Source of the DNA: Naumannella halotolerans
GTDB lineage: Bacteria > Actinomycetota > Actinomycetes > Propionibacteriales > Propionibacteriaceae
Direction of reading: 5' to 3'
Assembly (NCBI RefSeq): GCF_004364645.1
Contig: NZ_SOAW01000001.1
Coordinates: 1,178,001 to 1,242,000, forward strand
Length of the DNA: 64,000 bases
Notes under the pieces: model-generated
What the model saw: the letters and a program-made list of their open reading frames with translations, nothing else
The model's database searches: none
Told to the model about the DNA's origin: nothing
Translations under genes and position numbers: made by a program
Shown here: piece by piece, positions 11,287 to 20,670 of the stretch
Position numbering within the stretch: position 1 is the stretch's first letter
How the letters are laid out: every line of letters starts with the position of its first letter

Positions 11287-13287
11287 CTAGCGAGCCGGAC
11301 CGGTTTCGCCCCAACCGGTGGCGGCGAACCATTCCCGTTCGAACTGCGGAACTGCCGATTCGAGGTAGGTACGGGAGATGTGGTGGCCGTCCAGATAAAC
11401 CCCGACATTGCCGATCGCTGCCTGACAGGCATCGTCGGGACAGAGCAGGAAGGTCAGGTCCATGCGCGTCACCCCGGGCACGGCAGCGAGTTCGGTGAGC
11501 GGGGACTCCTCGGCCAGCTTGTCGCCCAGCGGCGCGGCACAGACACCGGGGGCGTCGGCGTTGCGGGCCAGGCATTCGGGCGGGTTGGTCAACCAGCGCG
11601 GGTTGTCCCGCAGGGCGACCACGTCGATCCCGGCCTCCTGCCAGGGCTGCACCGCGTCGGCGTACCCGGGCACCAAGATCTCCTCCGGCCCGTCCCAGGC
11701 CGAGCGGGTGGCGACGGTCAGCACCACATCGGCGTCCTCGTCGATCACCTTGGCCGTGGCGGCCTCGTTGAAGGCCCGGCAGTCCTCGGCGGCCTCGTCG
11801 AGTTCGCCCCGGAACTCGCAGTCGGCCATCTCCAGCTGCAGCAGCCGCCAGCCGTGCTCGGTGGCCAGGGGCAGCAGTGCACCCACCCATTGGGCGGCAT
11901 GGGAGCTGCCGACCACCGCGACGGTGGCATTGGCCCCGCCCTCGGGTTCGTACAGCTTGCAGCGGGCGTTCACCGGCTCGGGGTAGTAGAAGTCGGGACA
12001 CACCTCGATGTCGGGGGCCCATTCCTGATCCAACCGGCTGGGCAGCGGCAGCAGCACCCCGTCGTACTCCTCGGGGTTGGCATAATCGGCCTGCAGTGCC
12101 CGCGCCCCCGGGTTGGCCGAAGCCGGCTGCGCGGCTGCCCGGCTCGCCTCGGCATCGTCCCAGCGCTGCAGGCTGAAGACGAGCCCGACCACCAGCACCA
12201 TCGCTACGCCGGCCAGTACGGTCTGCCCGATCCACTTCGGCATCCGTACCGCCTGCGGATGCCACCGCTTGACCGGTACCTCCACGAAACGGTGGGTCAG
12301 GTGGGCCAGCGCCAGCGCCGCTGCGATCACCGCGGCACCGTCCAGCACCCCGGCCTGGGGCCGATGGCTGAGGCTGAGCCAGAAGATCAACAGCGGCCAG
12401 TGCCACAGGAACAACCCGTAGGAACGGTCGGCCAGCCAGGTCAGCGGCGCGCTCTGCAGGAACCGCCGAGTGAACCCGACACCACCCTCGGAGACGATCA
12501 CCGCCACGGTGGCCAGGGTCGGGACCAGGGCCACGACGCCCGGATAGCGCACGTCCAGCGGCAGCACGAAGGCCGCACCGATCAGCACCGCCAGGCCGGC
12601 GGTGCCGACCACGGCCGCGGTACGGGCGCCCAACCGGATCCGGTCGACCAGGATCGCCAGCAGGCCACCCAGGGCGAACTCCCACAAGCGCGCGGCGGTG
12701 GAGAAGTAGGCAACCGTCGGGTTCTGTGCGGTGAACCAGACCCCGTAGCCGAAGGAGGCGACCAGCAGCACGCCGAAGGCGGCCGTCACCAGCCAGCGCA
12801 TCGCCCGCGGGTCGCGTACCCGGGTCAGCAGACCCAGCCCGAGGCAGAAGGCGATGATCACCTGTCCCTGGATCGACAGCGACCAGAAGTGCTGCAGCGG
12901 ACTCGCCAGTTCCGAGGCCCCGGCGTAGTAGTCGACCGCGGAGTCGATCAGGACGAAGTTGTTGCGGAACGTCAGCGACGCGACGGCCTGGTTCCAGACC
13001 GTGGCCCACAAGGTCCCGGGCAGCAGCCATGGGGTGAGGGCGACCACGGCGGCGATGGTCACCGCAGCCGGCGGGATCAGTCGTACCAGCCGTCCGGCCA
13101 GCACCCGGACCGGAGCGGGGTCCTGACCCCGCTCATGTCGGCGCAGGAAACTGCCGGTGAGCAGGAAGGCACCGATCAGCAGGAAGGCGTCGATACCACC
13201 GGAGATGCGACCGAACCAGACATGGTGCAACACGACCAGCGCGATCGCCACGGCGCGGACGCCATGGACCTCGCTGCGGAATCCCAT
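11287..13287 (-). CDS. Acyltransferase 3 / SGNH hydrolase fusion (OafA-like)
   Basis: Predicted O-acetyltransferase that modifies cell-surface glycans. The first about 380 of 666 residues form the multi-pass acyltransferase_3 domain, starting RSEVHGVRAVAIALVVLHH with its conserved Arg and His. A periplasmic SGNH domain follows, with the nucleophile block VAVVGSSHAAQW (about residue 455) and the catalytic DGHHIS pair near residue 633. Both parts look intact. It lies between the DUF948 pair and rarA on the same strand. The acceptor glycan cannot be told from the context. Confidence 0.9.
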   Translation of the reverse strand: MGFRSEVHGVRAVAIALVVLHHVWFGRISGGIDAFLLIGAFLLTGSFLRRHERGQDPAPVRVLAGRLVRLIPPAAVTIAAVVALTPWLLPGTLWATVWNQAVASLTFRNNFVLIDSAVDYYAGASELASPLQHFWSLSIQGQVIIAFCLGLGLLTRVRDPRAMRWLVTAAFGVLLVASFGYGVWFTAQNPTVAYFSTAARLWEFALGGLLAILVDRIRLGARTAAVVGTAGLAVLIGAAFVLPLDVRYPGVVALVPTLATVAVIVSEGGVGFTRRFLQSAPLTWLADRSYGLFLWHWPLLIFWLSLSHRPQAGVLDGAAVIAAALALAHLTHRFVEVPVKRWHPQAVRMPKWIGQTVLAGVAMVLVVGLVFSLQRWDDAEASRAAAQPASANPGARALQADYANPEEYDGVLLPLPSRLDQEWAPDIEVCPDFYYPEPVNARCKLYEPEGGANATVAVVGSSHAAQWVGALLPLATEHGWRLLQLEMADCEFRGELDEAAEDCRAFNEAATAKVIDEDADVVLTVATRSAWDGPEEILVPGYADAVQPWQEAGIDVVALRDNPRWLTNPPECLARNADAPGVCAAPLGDKLAEESPLTELAAVPGVTRMDLTFLLCPDDACQAAIGNVGVYLDGHHISRTYLESAVPQFEREWFAATGWGETGPAR

Positions 13288-13413
13288 ACTGGTGTGCTCC
13301 TGGTGTCGGACGGTTGCTCCTGTTCCGGACCGGCGGGCACCACAGGGGAAGGGCCTCGACGCGCCCTGCAGCCGACCTTGGGCAGGCAGCGCGATCCGGT
13401 TCGGTCGACCAGT

Positions 13414-14775
13414 CTAACGGACGCGGCCCAGCAGCTGGTCCAGCGCACGCAACCGTTCGGCCATCGCCGCCTCCCGACCGTGGTCGGTCGGCCGGTAGTA
13501 GCGGGCATCGCTCAGCTCGTCGGGCAGGTACTGCTGCGCCGCCACACCGTGCGGGGCGTCATGGGCGTAGAGATAACCCTGGCCGTGGCCCAACTTCTCC
13601 GCGCCTGCGTAATGGGCATCGCGAAGATGCGGCGGGACCTGCCCGATCCGGCCGGCCCGGACATCGGCGATCGCCTCGTCCAGGGCCAGGTAGGCCGCAT
13701 TCGACTTCGGCGCCAGGGCACAGGCGACAGTGGCCTGGGCGAGGGGGATCCGGGCCTCCGGCATCCCGATCAGCTGCACCGTCTGCGCCGCGGCCACACA
13801 CAGCGGCAGAATCGTCGGGTCGGCCATCCCGATGTCCTCCGAGGCCGAGATCATCAGCCGCCGGGCGACGAACCGGGGATCCTCGCCGGCCACCAGCATC
13901 CGCGCCAGGTAGTGCAAGGCGGCCTGCACATCGGAGCCGCGGATCGACTTGATGAAGGCACTGATCACGTCGTAGTGCTGGTCGCCGTCCTTGTCGTAGC
14001 GCACGGCCACGACGTCGATCGCCGATTCGATCACCTCGGTGGTGATCTGCTCCAGACCGTCGGCAGCAGCCCCGGCGGCGGACTCCTCGAGGAAGGTCAA
14101 GGCCCGCCGCGCATCGCCACCGGCCATCCGCAACAGCGTCTCCCGGGCCTCCCCGGTCAGCTCGAACCGGCCGTCCAGTCCCCGGGAATCGCTGACAGCA
14201 CGATCGATCAGCGCTCCGATGTCGTCATCGGTCAGCGGTTTCAGGGTCAGCAGCAACGACCGGGAGAGCAGCGGGGAGATCACCGAGAAGCTGGGGTTCT
14301 CGGTGGTGGCGGCGATCAGGGTGACGATCCGGTTCTCCACCGCCGGCAGCAGCACATCCTGTTGCGCCTTGGAGAACCGGTGCACCTCGTCGACGAAGAG
14401 CACGGTCGGCTCGCCCCGGGCCAGGTCCGCCCGGGCGGTGTCGAGGATCTGCCGTACCTCCTTCACCCCGGCGGTGACGGCCGACACCTCGACGAACTTC
14501 GACTTCGCGCTGCGGGAGACCACGCTGGCGATGGTCGTCTTGCCCACCCCCGGCGGCCCCCAGAGGAAGACCGACATCGCCGTGTCGCCCGAAGCCAGGC
14601 GGCGCAACGGCGCCCCGGGAGCCAACAGATGCTGCTGGCCGAGGATCTCGTCGACCGAACGCGGGCGCATCCGTACCGCCAACGGCAGCCGGTCGTGATC
14701 GGCGTCCAGGCTCCCGCCCCGGGGGCCGCTGCGTACCGGCTCCGGGGTGGAATTGCCGAACAGGTCCTCGCTCAT
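13414..14775 (-). CDS. rarA: Replication-associated recombination protein A (RarA/MgsA AAA ATPase)
   Basis: Clamp-loader-like AAA+ ATPase acting at stalled replication forks. The 453-residue protein has [20 protein letters not shown], Walker [13 protein letters not shown] (about residue 75), Walker [11 protein letters not shown], sensor AATTENPSF and the RarA-specific C-terminal part ([17 protein letters not shown]). The start is ATG at 14775, [10 protein letters not shown]. It overlaps the end of the upstream esterase gene by ATGA, so the two share a transcript. Confidence 0.96.
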   Translation of the reverse strand: MSEDLFGNSTPEPVRSGPRGGSLDADHDRLPLAVRMRPRSVDEILGQQHLLAPGAPLRRLASGDTAMSVFLWGPPGVGKTTIASVVSRSAKSKFVEVSAVTAGVKEVRQILDTARADLARGEPTVLFVDEVHRFSKAQQDVLLPAVENRIVTLIAATTENPSFSVISPLLSRSLLLTLKPLTDDDIGALIDRAVSDSRGLDGRFELTGEARETLLRMAGGDARRALTFLEESAAGAAADGLEQITTEVIESAIDVVAVRYDKDGDQHYDVISAFIKSIRGSDVQAALHYLARMLVAGEDPRFVARRLMISASEDIGMADPTILPLCVAAAQTVQLIGMPEARIPLAQATVACALAPKSNAAYLALDEAIADVRAGRIGQVPPHLRDAHYAGAEKLGHGQGYLYAHDAPHGVAAQQYLPDELSDARYYRPTDHGREAAMAERLRALDQLLGRVR

Positions 14776-15410
14776 GCAGGACTCTGGAGGAAGGCGTTCA
14801 GGTCGGTGATCACCCGGCCGTCGATCGAATGCGCCAGCCCCGGGTAGACCTTGGCGGTCAGCTCCGCCCGGCCGTCCAACCACCGTGCGGTGGATTCGAT
14901 CCAGCGCTGCGGGATCATCGGGTCGGCATCACCGCGGCCCCAGAAGACCCGCGGCAGGGGTGCCTCCGGCGGCGCCTCCCGACCGGTGGGTACGGCGAAG
15001 CCCGACAGCACGATCCAATCCGCGGCCGCCGTGGGCCGCTGGGCCATGGCCGCCAGCGCGACACTCGAGCCCTGGGAGAACCCGCCGACGCTGACCCGCT
15101 CGGCCGAGAGCCCCTCCAGCCATCGGTTCAGGGTCGCCGCGTTCTGTGCCGCGGCCGTGGCGTAACCCGGTTCGTCGACCACCCCGGTCTGGCTCAACTG
15201 CAGCGGGTACCAGGCACGCCCGCCCCAGGGCAGTTGCACCGGTGCCCGCGGGCAGGCCAGGACCGTACCGGCGGGAAGGTGCGGGGCCAGCGACAGCAGG
15301 TCGTTCTCGTCGGCGCCGAACCCGTGCAACAGCACCACCAAGTGGTCGTCGGGCTGCAGCGGCGCCGACCAGGCGACGGTCCAGTCCTCGCCGGTCTCCG
15401 GTGTCGTCAT
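14772..15410 (-). CDS. Phospholipase/carboxylesterase family alpha/beta hydrolase
   Basis: A 212-residue cytosolic hydrolase of the YpfH/carboxylesterase type. It shows [16 protein letters not shown] (oxyanion region), the nucleophile elbow GGFSQGSS, the catalytic Asp in [10 protein letters not shown], and the His in GLAHSIDG. The start is most likely ATG at 15410 ([10 protein letters not shown]); an alternative in-frame ATG lies 14 codons upstream at 15452. The leader contains four repeated ATGACGAC-like motifs that make the start ambiguous. It is coupled to rarA by ATGA. Confidence 0.88.
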   Translation of the reverse strand: MTTPETGEDWTVAWSAPLQPDDHLVVLLHGFGADENDLLSLAPHLPAGTVLACPRAPVQLPWGGRAWYPLQLSQTGVVDEPGYATAAAQNAATLNRWLEGLSAERVSVGGFSQGSSVALAAMAQRPTAAADWIVLSGFAVPTGREAPPEAPLPRVFWGRGDADPMIPQRWIESTARWLDGRAELTAKVYPGLAHSIDGRVITDLNAFLQSPA

Positions 15411-15477
15411 GCTCGGGTTCCTGTCGTCATACCGCGACTCTCCTGTCGTCATGCCCCGGCTCGGGTCGGGTCGTCAT
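15403..15477 (-). repeat. Four ATGACGAC motifs around the esterase start
   Basis: On the minus strand ATGACGAC occurs at 15410, 15430, 15452 and 15477 (first base), spaced 20, 22 and 25 bases apart. The copies at 15430 and 15452 continue identically as ATGACGACAGG. The copies at 15410 and 15452 are in one frame; the others are not. The spacing fits a degraded short tandem duplication of the translation start. Confidence 0.7.
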
Positions 15478-15529
15478 CTCCCGGCTCGGGTCCCCATCCC
15501 CGCGCCATACCAGCACCTTCGTCTCCTCA

Positions 15530-15588
15530 TCCGTTCCGCAGGATCGGCACTTCTGGCGTACCTATTGATGCGTGTGCTGCGGAACGGA
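15530..15588. repeat. 59-nt inverted-repeat element, copy 1
   Basis: The left arm (15530-15550) begins TCCGTTCCGCAGGA; the right arm (15570-15588) ends GTGCTGCGGAACGGA. A near-identical 59-nt structure sits at 43274-43332, and a half-element lies at 32631-32664. It lies between the esterase leader and the aspS stop. Confidence 0.7.
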
Positions 15589-15629
15589 TGGGAGAGGTGA
15601 TGCGTGTGCTGCGGAACGGATGGGAGAGG
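15566..15629. repeat. Perfect 32-bp tandem duplication beside aspS stop
   Basis: Two identical 32-base units, 15566-15597 and 15598-15629, each containing the right arm of the neighbouring 59-nt inverted repeat (TGCTGCGGAACGGATGGGAG). The second unit ends two bases before the aspS stop codon. This is a recent slippage or unequal-exchange event. Confidence 0.9.
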
Positions 15630-15631
15630 GG

Positions 15632-17506
15632 TCAGGACTTCGGGGTCGCCGGGTCGGCCTGATCGGCTCCTGCCCGCTCCGGCGACTTCTCCCCGGCCAC
15701 GCCCGGTCCGGGCGCAGCGGGGGCGTCGTCGCCCTTGCGCTGGGGCTTGGCGTCGACACCGGCCTCCTTGCGCTGCTGGGCGGTGATCGGGGCGGGTGCA
15801 CCGGTCAGCGGGTCGAACCCGCCACCGGACTTGGGGAAGGCGATCACGTCGCGGATCGAGTCGTTGCCGTTCAGCAACTGCACCACCCGGTCCCAGCCGA
15901 AGGCGATCCCGCCGTGCGGCGGTGCGCCGTAGGCGAAGGCCTCCAGCAGGAAGCCGAACTTCTCCTGGGCCTCCTCCGCGCTCAGCCCCATCACCTTGAA
16001 CACCCGCTCCTGCACTTCTCGGGAGTGGATACGGATGGAGCCGCCGCCGATCTCGTTTCCATTGCAGACCAGGTCGTAGGCATAGGCCAGGGCGTGACCG
16101 GGGTCGGTGTCGAAGCTGTCGATCCATTCCGGCTTCGGCGAGGTGAAGGCATGGTGCACCGCGGTCCACGCACCCTCACCGACGGCCACGTCGCCGGCGG
16201 CCACAGCCTGCGCAGCAGGCTCGAACAGCGGCGCATCGACCACCCAGCAGAAGGCCCAGGCATCGGGATCGATCATGTCGGTACGGCGGGCGATCTCCAC
16301 CCGGGCCGCGCCGAGCAACTCCTGGGAGGAGGGTCGCTCCCCGGCACCGAAGAAGATCGCGTCACCGGGTTTCGCCCCGACCTGAGCTGCCAGGCCCTCA
16401 CGCTCGGCCTCGGTGATGTTCTTCGCCACCGGACCGCCCAGCGTGCCGTCCTCGGCGACCGTGACATAGGCCAGGCCCTTGGCCCCGCGCTGACGGGCCC
16501 ATTCCTGCCAGGCGTCGAACTGCCGGCGGGGCAGCGAGCCTCCCCCGGGCATCACCACGGCGCCGACGTACTCGGCCTGGAACACCCGGAACGGGGTGTC
16601 GGCGAAGTACTCGGTGACCTCGGTGAGTTCGTTGCCGAAGCGCAGGTCCGGTTTGTCCGAACCGTAGCGATCCATGGCATCGCGGTAGGTGATCCGCGGG
16701 AACGGCCGCGGCAGCTCCACCCCGATCAGGGTCCACAGGGCCGCCGTGATCTCCTCACCGAGGGCGATCACGTCGTCCTGGTCGACGAAGCTCATCTCGA
16801 TGTCGAGCTGGGTGAACTCGGGCTGCCGATCCGCCCGGAAGTCCTCGTCCCGATAGCAGCGCGCGATCTGGTAGTAGCGCTCCATCCCGGCGACCATCAG
16901 CAGCTGCTTGAACAGCTGCGGGCTCTGCGGCAACGCGTACCACGATCCCGGGGAGAGCCGTGCGGGTACGACGAAGTCCCGGGCACCCTCGGGGGTGGAA
17001 CGGGTCAGCGTGGGGGTCTCGATCTCGGTGAAGTGGTGGGCGTCGAGCACCTGCCGGGCCATCTTGTTCACCGCCGAACGCAGGCGCAGCGCGTCCCCGG
17101 CGGATTTGCGGCGCAGGTCGAGATAGCGGTACTTCAACCGCGTCTCCTCGCCCACCCCGGAACGGTCGTCGATCTGGAACGGCAGCGGCGCGGACGGGTT
17201 GAGCACGGTCAGCTCGCTGGTGACCACCTCGATCTCACCGGTCGGCAGGTCGGGGTTGGCATTGCCCTCGGGCCGCAGCTCGACCACTCCGGTCACCTTG
17301 ATCACGTACTCGTTGCGGAGGTCGTGCGCACCGGAGGCCTCCAGCACCTCGTCACGGACGACGACCTGGGCGATGCCGGAGACGTCACGGAGGTCGAGGA
17401 AGGCCACTCCCCCGTGATCTCGGCGGCGGGCCACCCACCCGGCGAGGGTGACGGTGGTTCCGGCATCGGAGGCGCGAAGGGTTCCTGCATCATGGGTACG
17501 GATCAC
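15632..17506 (-). CDS. aspS: Aspartate-tRNA ligase (probably non-discriminating, Asp/Asn)
   Basis: Class II aminoacyl-tRNA synthetase, 624 residues. It has an N-terminal OB-fold ([18 protein letters not shown]) and the catalytic core with [31 protein letters not shown], the [19 protein letters not shown] motif 2 region, the bacterial GAD insertion and motif 3 GIAFGWDRV. The RDHGG loop carries His rather than Leu. In known families this marks enzymes that also make Asp-tRNA-Asn for GatCAB; I infer that here. The tail after about residue 585 is Lys/Ala-rich and variable. Confidence 0.96.
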   Translation of the reverse strand: MIRTHDAGTLRASDAGTTVTLAGWVARRRDHGGVAFLDLRDVSGIAQVVVRDEVLEASGAHDLRNEYVIKVTGVVELRPEGNANPDLPTGEIEVVTSELTVLNPSAPLPFQIDDRSGVGEETRLKYRYLDLRRKSAGDALRLRSAVNKMARQVLDAHHFTEIETPTLTRSTPEGARDFVVPARLSPGSWYALPQSPQLFKQLLMVAGMERYYQIARCYRDEDFRADRQPEFTQLDIEMSFVDQDDVIALGEEITAALWTLIGVELPRPFPRITYRDAMDRYGSDKPDLRFGNELTEVTEYFADTPFRVFQAEYVGAVVMPGGGSLPRRQFDAWQEWARQRGAKGLAYVTVAEDGTLGGPVAKNITEAEREGLAAQVGAKPGDAIFFGAGERPSSQELLGAARVEIARRTDMIDPDAWAFCWVVDAPLFEPAAQAVAAGDVAVGEGAWTAVHHAFTSPKPEWIDSFDTDPGHALAYAYDLVCNGNEIGGGSIRIHSREVQERVFKVMGLSAEEAQEKFGFLLEAFAYGAPPHGGIAFGWDRVVQLLNGNDSIRDVIAFPKSGGGFDPLTGAPAPITAQQRKEAGVDAKPQRKGDDAPAAPGPGVAGEKSPERAGADQADPATPKS

Positions 17507-17631
17507 GGGTACGGCTATTCCTCTCGGGTCACCCCGTATCGACGGTACGGGCGCATCTCGATGCTATGCCCGTCGACCCCATCGGCGCATCTCGGAATCG
17601 CTCCCGGGTCGATCGGCCCGGTCGCCCCGGA

Positions 17632-17679
17632 CCGACTAGAACCAGACCCGGCTAGAACCAGACCCGACTAGAACCAGAC
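17632..17679. repeat. Three 16-bp tandem repeats spanning a stop codon
   Basis: Units at 17632-17647, 17648-17663 and 17664-17679 differ at one base (CCGACTAGAACCAGAC against CCGGCTAGAACCAGAC). The stop codon and last codons of the gene at 17668-19080 lie in the third unit. The TCTGGTTCTAG end of the gene therefore recurs twice downstream. Confidence 0.9.
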
Positions 17680-19080
17680 GATGTCAGGCTTGTCGCTGGT
17701 GACACCGTCCATGATCATCGTGAAGGTCTGCTTCCCGGTCTGCGCCCGGCTGAAGGTCGCCTGCTGACCGTTCACGGTGCCACTGGCCTGGAAATCCCAG
17801 TCAGCCTCGATCTGCAAGGAGGCGGTATCGGGGGCATAGGTCACGTCGATATCCCCGCCCCAGGGGTCACCCTTGATCGTCCGGCTGATGCTGTCGGTGT
17901 TCACCTCCTGGCCGCCGCTGGCCTGGATCGCCATCGGACAGCCCTGCGGCGCGAGCTCCTTCTTCTTGGCGCAGGAGTCCAGCGCCTTCTTGCCCTCGTC
18001 GATGATGAACTTGCGCCCCTTGTCGGTCAGCGCCAGCTGGCTGGACCAGGTGCTGCCGGCCTGGTCGAGCACCAGTGCCGAATCGTTCTCCCAGGCCGTG
18101 CGGTCGGTGCCGGTACCCATCGAGTACACACCGGGGAAGACCGGCAGCGCCGAGCCGCCCTGCACCTCGACCCCGTTCACCTCCACCGGATCGGCGCCCT
18201 CGAGGGTCAGCACCGGCAGTTCGCTGGTCACCTGCCACGCCTCACCGGCGCGGCTCAACTGCAGATCCCACTCGGCGGTCTCACCACCGGCCGCGACCAC
18301 CGCGGTGGCCCGGGCCTGGCTCAGGTCGTCGGTGACCGTCGGCTGGACGTCGGAGATGGTCAGCGGCTCGTCCCCGCGGGCAGCCTCCAACACCTCGTCG
18401 GTGAGCAGGGTGGTGTCGGTCGGCTCGGCCGACAACATACCCAGCACCTCGTCGGCACTGCCGGCCGACAGCGCCTGGCCGTAGGCGTTGACCGTCTCGG
18501 TGACCGCGGTGCGCTGCTGCGCCAGGTCGGCAGCATGCTGTTCGGCCGCGACCTGTTCCTGGTGCCGCTGATAGGCGAAGACGGCAACCACGGCGAGGAC
18601 GAGCACCAACACACCGGCACCGATCCCGAAGAGCAGCTTGCGGGAAACCTTCTTCTTCGGCTGCTGCTCGGCCTGTCCGGGACCGCCCGGTTGCCCGGGA
18701 GGGTTCTGTCCCGGACCCCCGGGCCCCTGGTTGCCGCCCGACCAGCCGGCGGCACCGGCTCCGGCGGCCGGTCCCCACCCCTGGCCGGGTTGGCCCGGCG
18801 CCCGGCCCGGTTGCTGCGGGCCCTGGTAGTTCGGCTGCCCCGCTGGCGGAGTGTTCGGCTGCTGTCCGGGGCGAGCCCACTGTCCCTGCTGGCCCCACTG
18901 TCCCTGCTGGCCGGGGTTGCCGTACTGCCCGGGGTCTCCCTGGCCACCGGGCTGACCCGGTTGCTGGGGTCCCCGCGGTTGCGACTGGTTGTATCCGGGC
19001 GGGACGGGTGAACCGTTCCCTCCAGCGGAGCCGGGCGACCACTGCGGTCCACCTGGCGGCGGCTGGGGTGGCTGATTCAT
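17668..19080 (-). CDS. Membrane-anchored protein with Pro/Gln/Gly-rich cytoplasmic N terminus
   Basis: A 470-residue protein of unknown function. Residues 1-140 are low complexity (PQQPGQPGGQGDPGQYGN-type repeats). A KKKVSRK stretch precedes one membrane helix at about residues 150-172 (LLFGIGAGVLVLVLAVVAVF). The rest is predicted outside the membrane: a helical part followed by a beta-rich domain with two Cys (DSCAKKKELAPQGCP) that could form a disulfide. The layout resembles actinobacterial surface proteins with a DUF4878-like domain, but I do not assign a family. It lies alone between hisS and aspS. Confidence 0.8.
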   Translation of the reverse strand: MNQPPQPPPGGPQWSPGSAGGNGSPVPPGYNQSQPRGPQQPGQPGGQGDPGQYGNPGQQGQWGQQGQWARPGQQPNTPPAGQPNYQGPQQPGRAPGQPGQGWGPAAGAGAAGWSGGNQGPGGPGQNPPGQPGGPGQAEQQPKKKVSRKLLFGIGAGVLVLVLAVVAVFAYQRHQEQVAAEQHAADLAQQRTAVTETVNAYGQALSAGSADEVLGMLSAEPTDTTLLTDEVLEAARGDEPLTISDVQPTVTDDLSQARATAVVAAGGETAEWDLQLSRAGEAWQVTSELPVLTLEGADPVEVNGVEVQGGSALPVFPGVYSMGTGTDRTAWENDSALVLDQAGSTWSSQLALTDKGRKFIIDEGKKALDSCAKKKELAPQGCPMAIQASGGQEVNTDSISRTIKGDPWGGDIDVTYAPDTASLQIEADWDFQASGTVNGQQATFSRAQTGKQTFTMIMDGVTSDKPDIVWF

Positions 19081-19174
19081 CGGATTCCTCCCACTTCACG
19101 GATGCTGCGATGAAGCGTACTGACCGAGGGGCCCGATCCACCAGATTTGGATCCGCCGGGTCCTTCGCGGCCGC

Positions 19175-20509
19175 TCAACCCAGCTTCACCGTGGCGGTAC
19201 GGTCGGCTGCCGGCGGCTCCCACCGCGTGGGGTCGGCCTGCACCTGCTCGCCGCTGCGGATGTCCTTCACCTGATCGGTGCCGAACCAGACGAACGGGAT
19301 CCCCCGGCGTTCGGCATAGCGGATCTGCTTGCCGAACCGGTCCGCCCGCGGTGCGACCTCGGTGGCGATGTCGTTGGCGCGCAGTGCGGCGGCCACGGCG
19401 AGTGCCTCACCGCGCTGCTCCTCGTCGGTCACCGCCACCAGCACCACGCTCGGCACCGAGCGCGATGCACTCGCCGTACCGTCGGCGACCAGCGGGCCCA
19501 GCAGCCGGCTGACCCCGACGCTGATGCCGACACCGGGATAGGTCTGCTTGCCGTCGTCGGCCAGCGAGTCGTAGCGGCCGCCGGAGCAGATCGAACCGAG
19601 CTCGGGATGGCCTTCGAGCACGGTCTCGTAGACGGTGCCGGTGTAGTAGTCCAGTCCGCGGGCGATCCGCAGGTCGGCGACCAGTCGTCCGGGGCGATAG
19701 GTCTGCGCGGTCTGCACCACCTCGGTCAGCTCGGCCAGGCCCACGTCGAGCAGTTCGTGTTCCACCCCGAGCGCGCGTACCCGGTCGGCCAACTCGACCC
19801 CACCGGACCGGATCTCGGCCAGGGCCAGGCACTTGTCGGCCACCTCGGCGGCCAGACCGAGCTCGTCGGTCAGCAGCGCTGCCACCTTCTCCGGTCCGAT
19901 CTTGTCCAGTTTGTCGATCCGCTGCAGCACCGCACCGGTCTCGGTGATGCCGAGCCCGCGGTAGTAGCCCTCGGCGAGCTTGCGGTTGGAGACGTGCATG
20001 GTCACCGGCGGCAGTCCCAGTTCGTCCGACATCCGCGCGAACGCACCCAACATCACCAGCGGGATCTCCAGGTCGTGGTGGGTGGCCAGCGAACCGGCGC
20101 CGACGATGTCGATATCGGCCTGGGTGAACTCGCGGTAACGGCCCTGCTGGGGGCGCTCCCCCCGCCAGACCTTCTGGATCTGGTAGCGACGGAAGGGGAA
20201 GTTCAGCTTCCCGGAGAACTCGGTCACATAGCGGGCGAAGGGGACGGTGTTGTCGTAGCGCAGGCCCAGTTCGTCGGCGGTGGCCTCATCAGCGTGCAGC
20301 CGGCGTACCGCATAGACCTCCTTGTCGATCTCCCCCTTGCCCGCCAGCACCGACAACGGCTCCACGCTGCGGGTCTCCAGCGACGCGAAACCGTGCAGCT
20401 CGAACTCGTGGCGCAGCAGGTCCAGGACACGCTGTTCCACGATGCGTCCTACGGGAAGGAACTCGGGGAAGCCGGACAGTGCTCTGGGACGGGAATTCAC
20501 AAGGGCCAA
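19175..20509 (-). CDS. hisS: Histidine-tRNA ligase
   Basis: Class II synthetase, 444 residues. It shows FPEFLPVGRIVEQRVLDLLR, motif 2 (FRRYQIQKVWRGERPQQGRYREFTQ region), the histidine-binding ARGLDYYTGTVYE and SGGRYDSL (motif 3 region), and an anticodon-binding C-terminal domain (VVLVAVTDEEQRGEAL). The start is uncertain: TTG at 20509 gives MALVNSRPRAL, while GTG at 20500 gives VNSRPRAL. Neither has a convincing ribosome site. It is divergent from the DUF349 gene at 20671. Confidence 0.95.
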   Translation of the reverse strand: MALVNSRPRALSGFPEFLPVGRIVEQRVLDLLRHEFELHGFASLETRSVEPLSVLAGKGEIDKEVYAVRRLHADEATADELGLRYDNTVPFARYVTEFSGKLNFPFRRYQIQKVWRGERPQQGRYREFTQADIDIVGAGSLATHHDLEIPLVMLGAFARMSDELGLPPVTMHVSNRKLAEGYYRGLGITETGAVLQRIDKLDKIGPEKVAALLTDELGLAAEVADKCLALAEIRSGGVELADRVRALGVEHELLDVGLAELTEVVQTAQTYRPGRLVADLRIARGLDYYTGTVYETVLEGHPELGSICSGGRYDSLADDGKQTYPGVGISVGVSRLLGPLVADGTASASRSVPSVVLVAVTDEEQRGEALAVAAALRANDIATEVAPRADRFGKQIRYAERRGIPFVWFGTDQVKDIRSGEQVQADPTRWEPPAADRTATVKLG

Positions 20510-20670
20510 CTCTAGGACACCGGCGCGAGCGGTTTCCGCCTTCGTCGCCGACGAGTTCGTCGTCCGGCAGGCCCGGGGCCGCGCCCGTACCGGCGATTCC
20601 GCGCGATCGGGAGCGTCCGGGCCCTGCAGGTCTCGAACGGGCGGGCGGTGAATACGGCAAGATGGGCCTC

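Noticed and set aside
10861-14847. 1328-codon plus-strand frame
   Set aside because: It spans the antisense of DUF948, the acyltransferase and rarA, all with strong family evidence on the minus strand.
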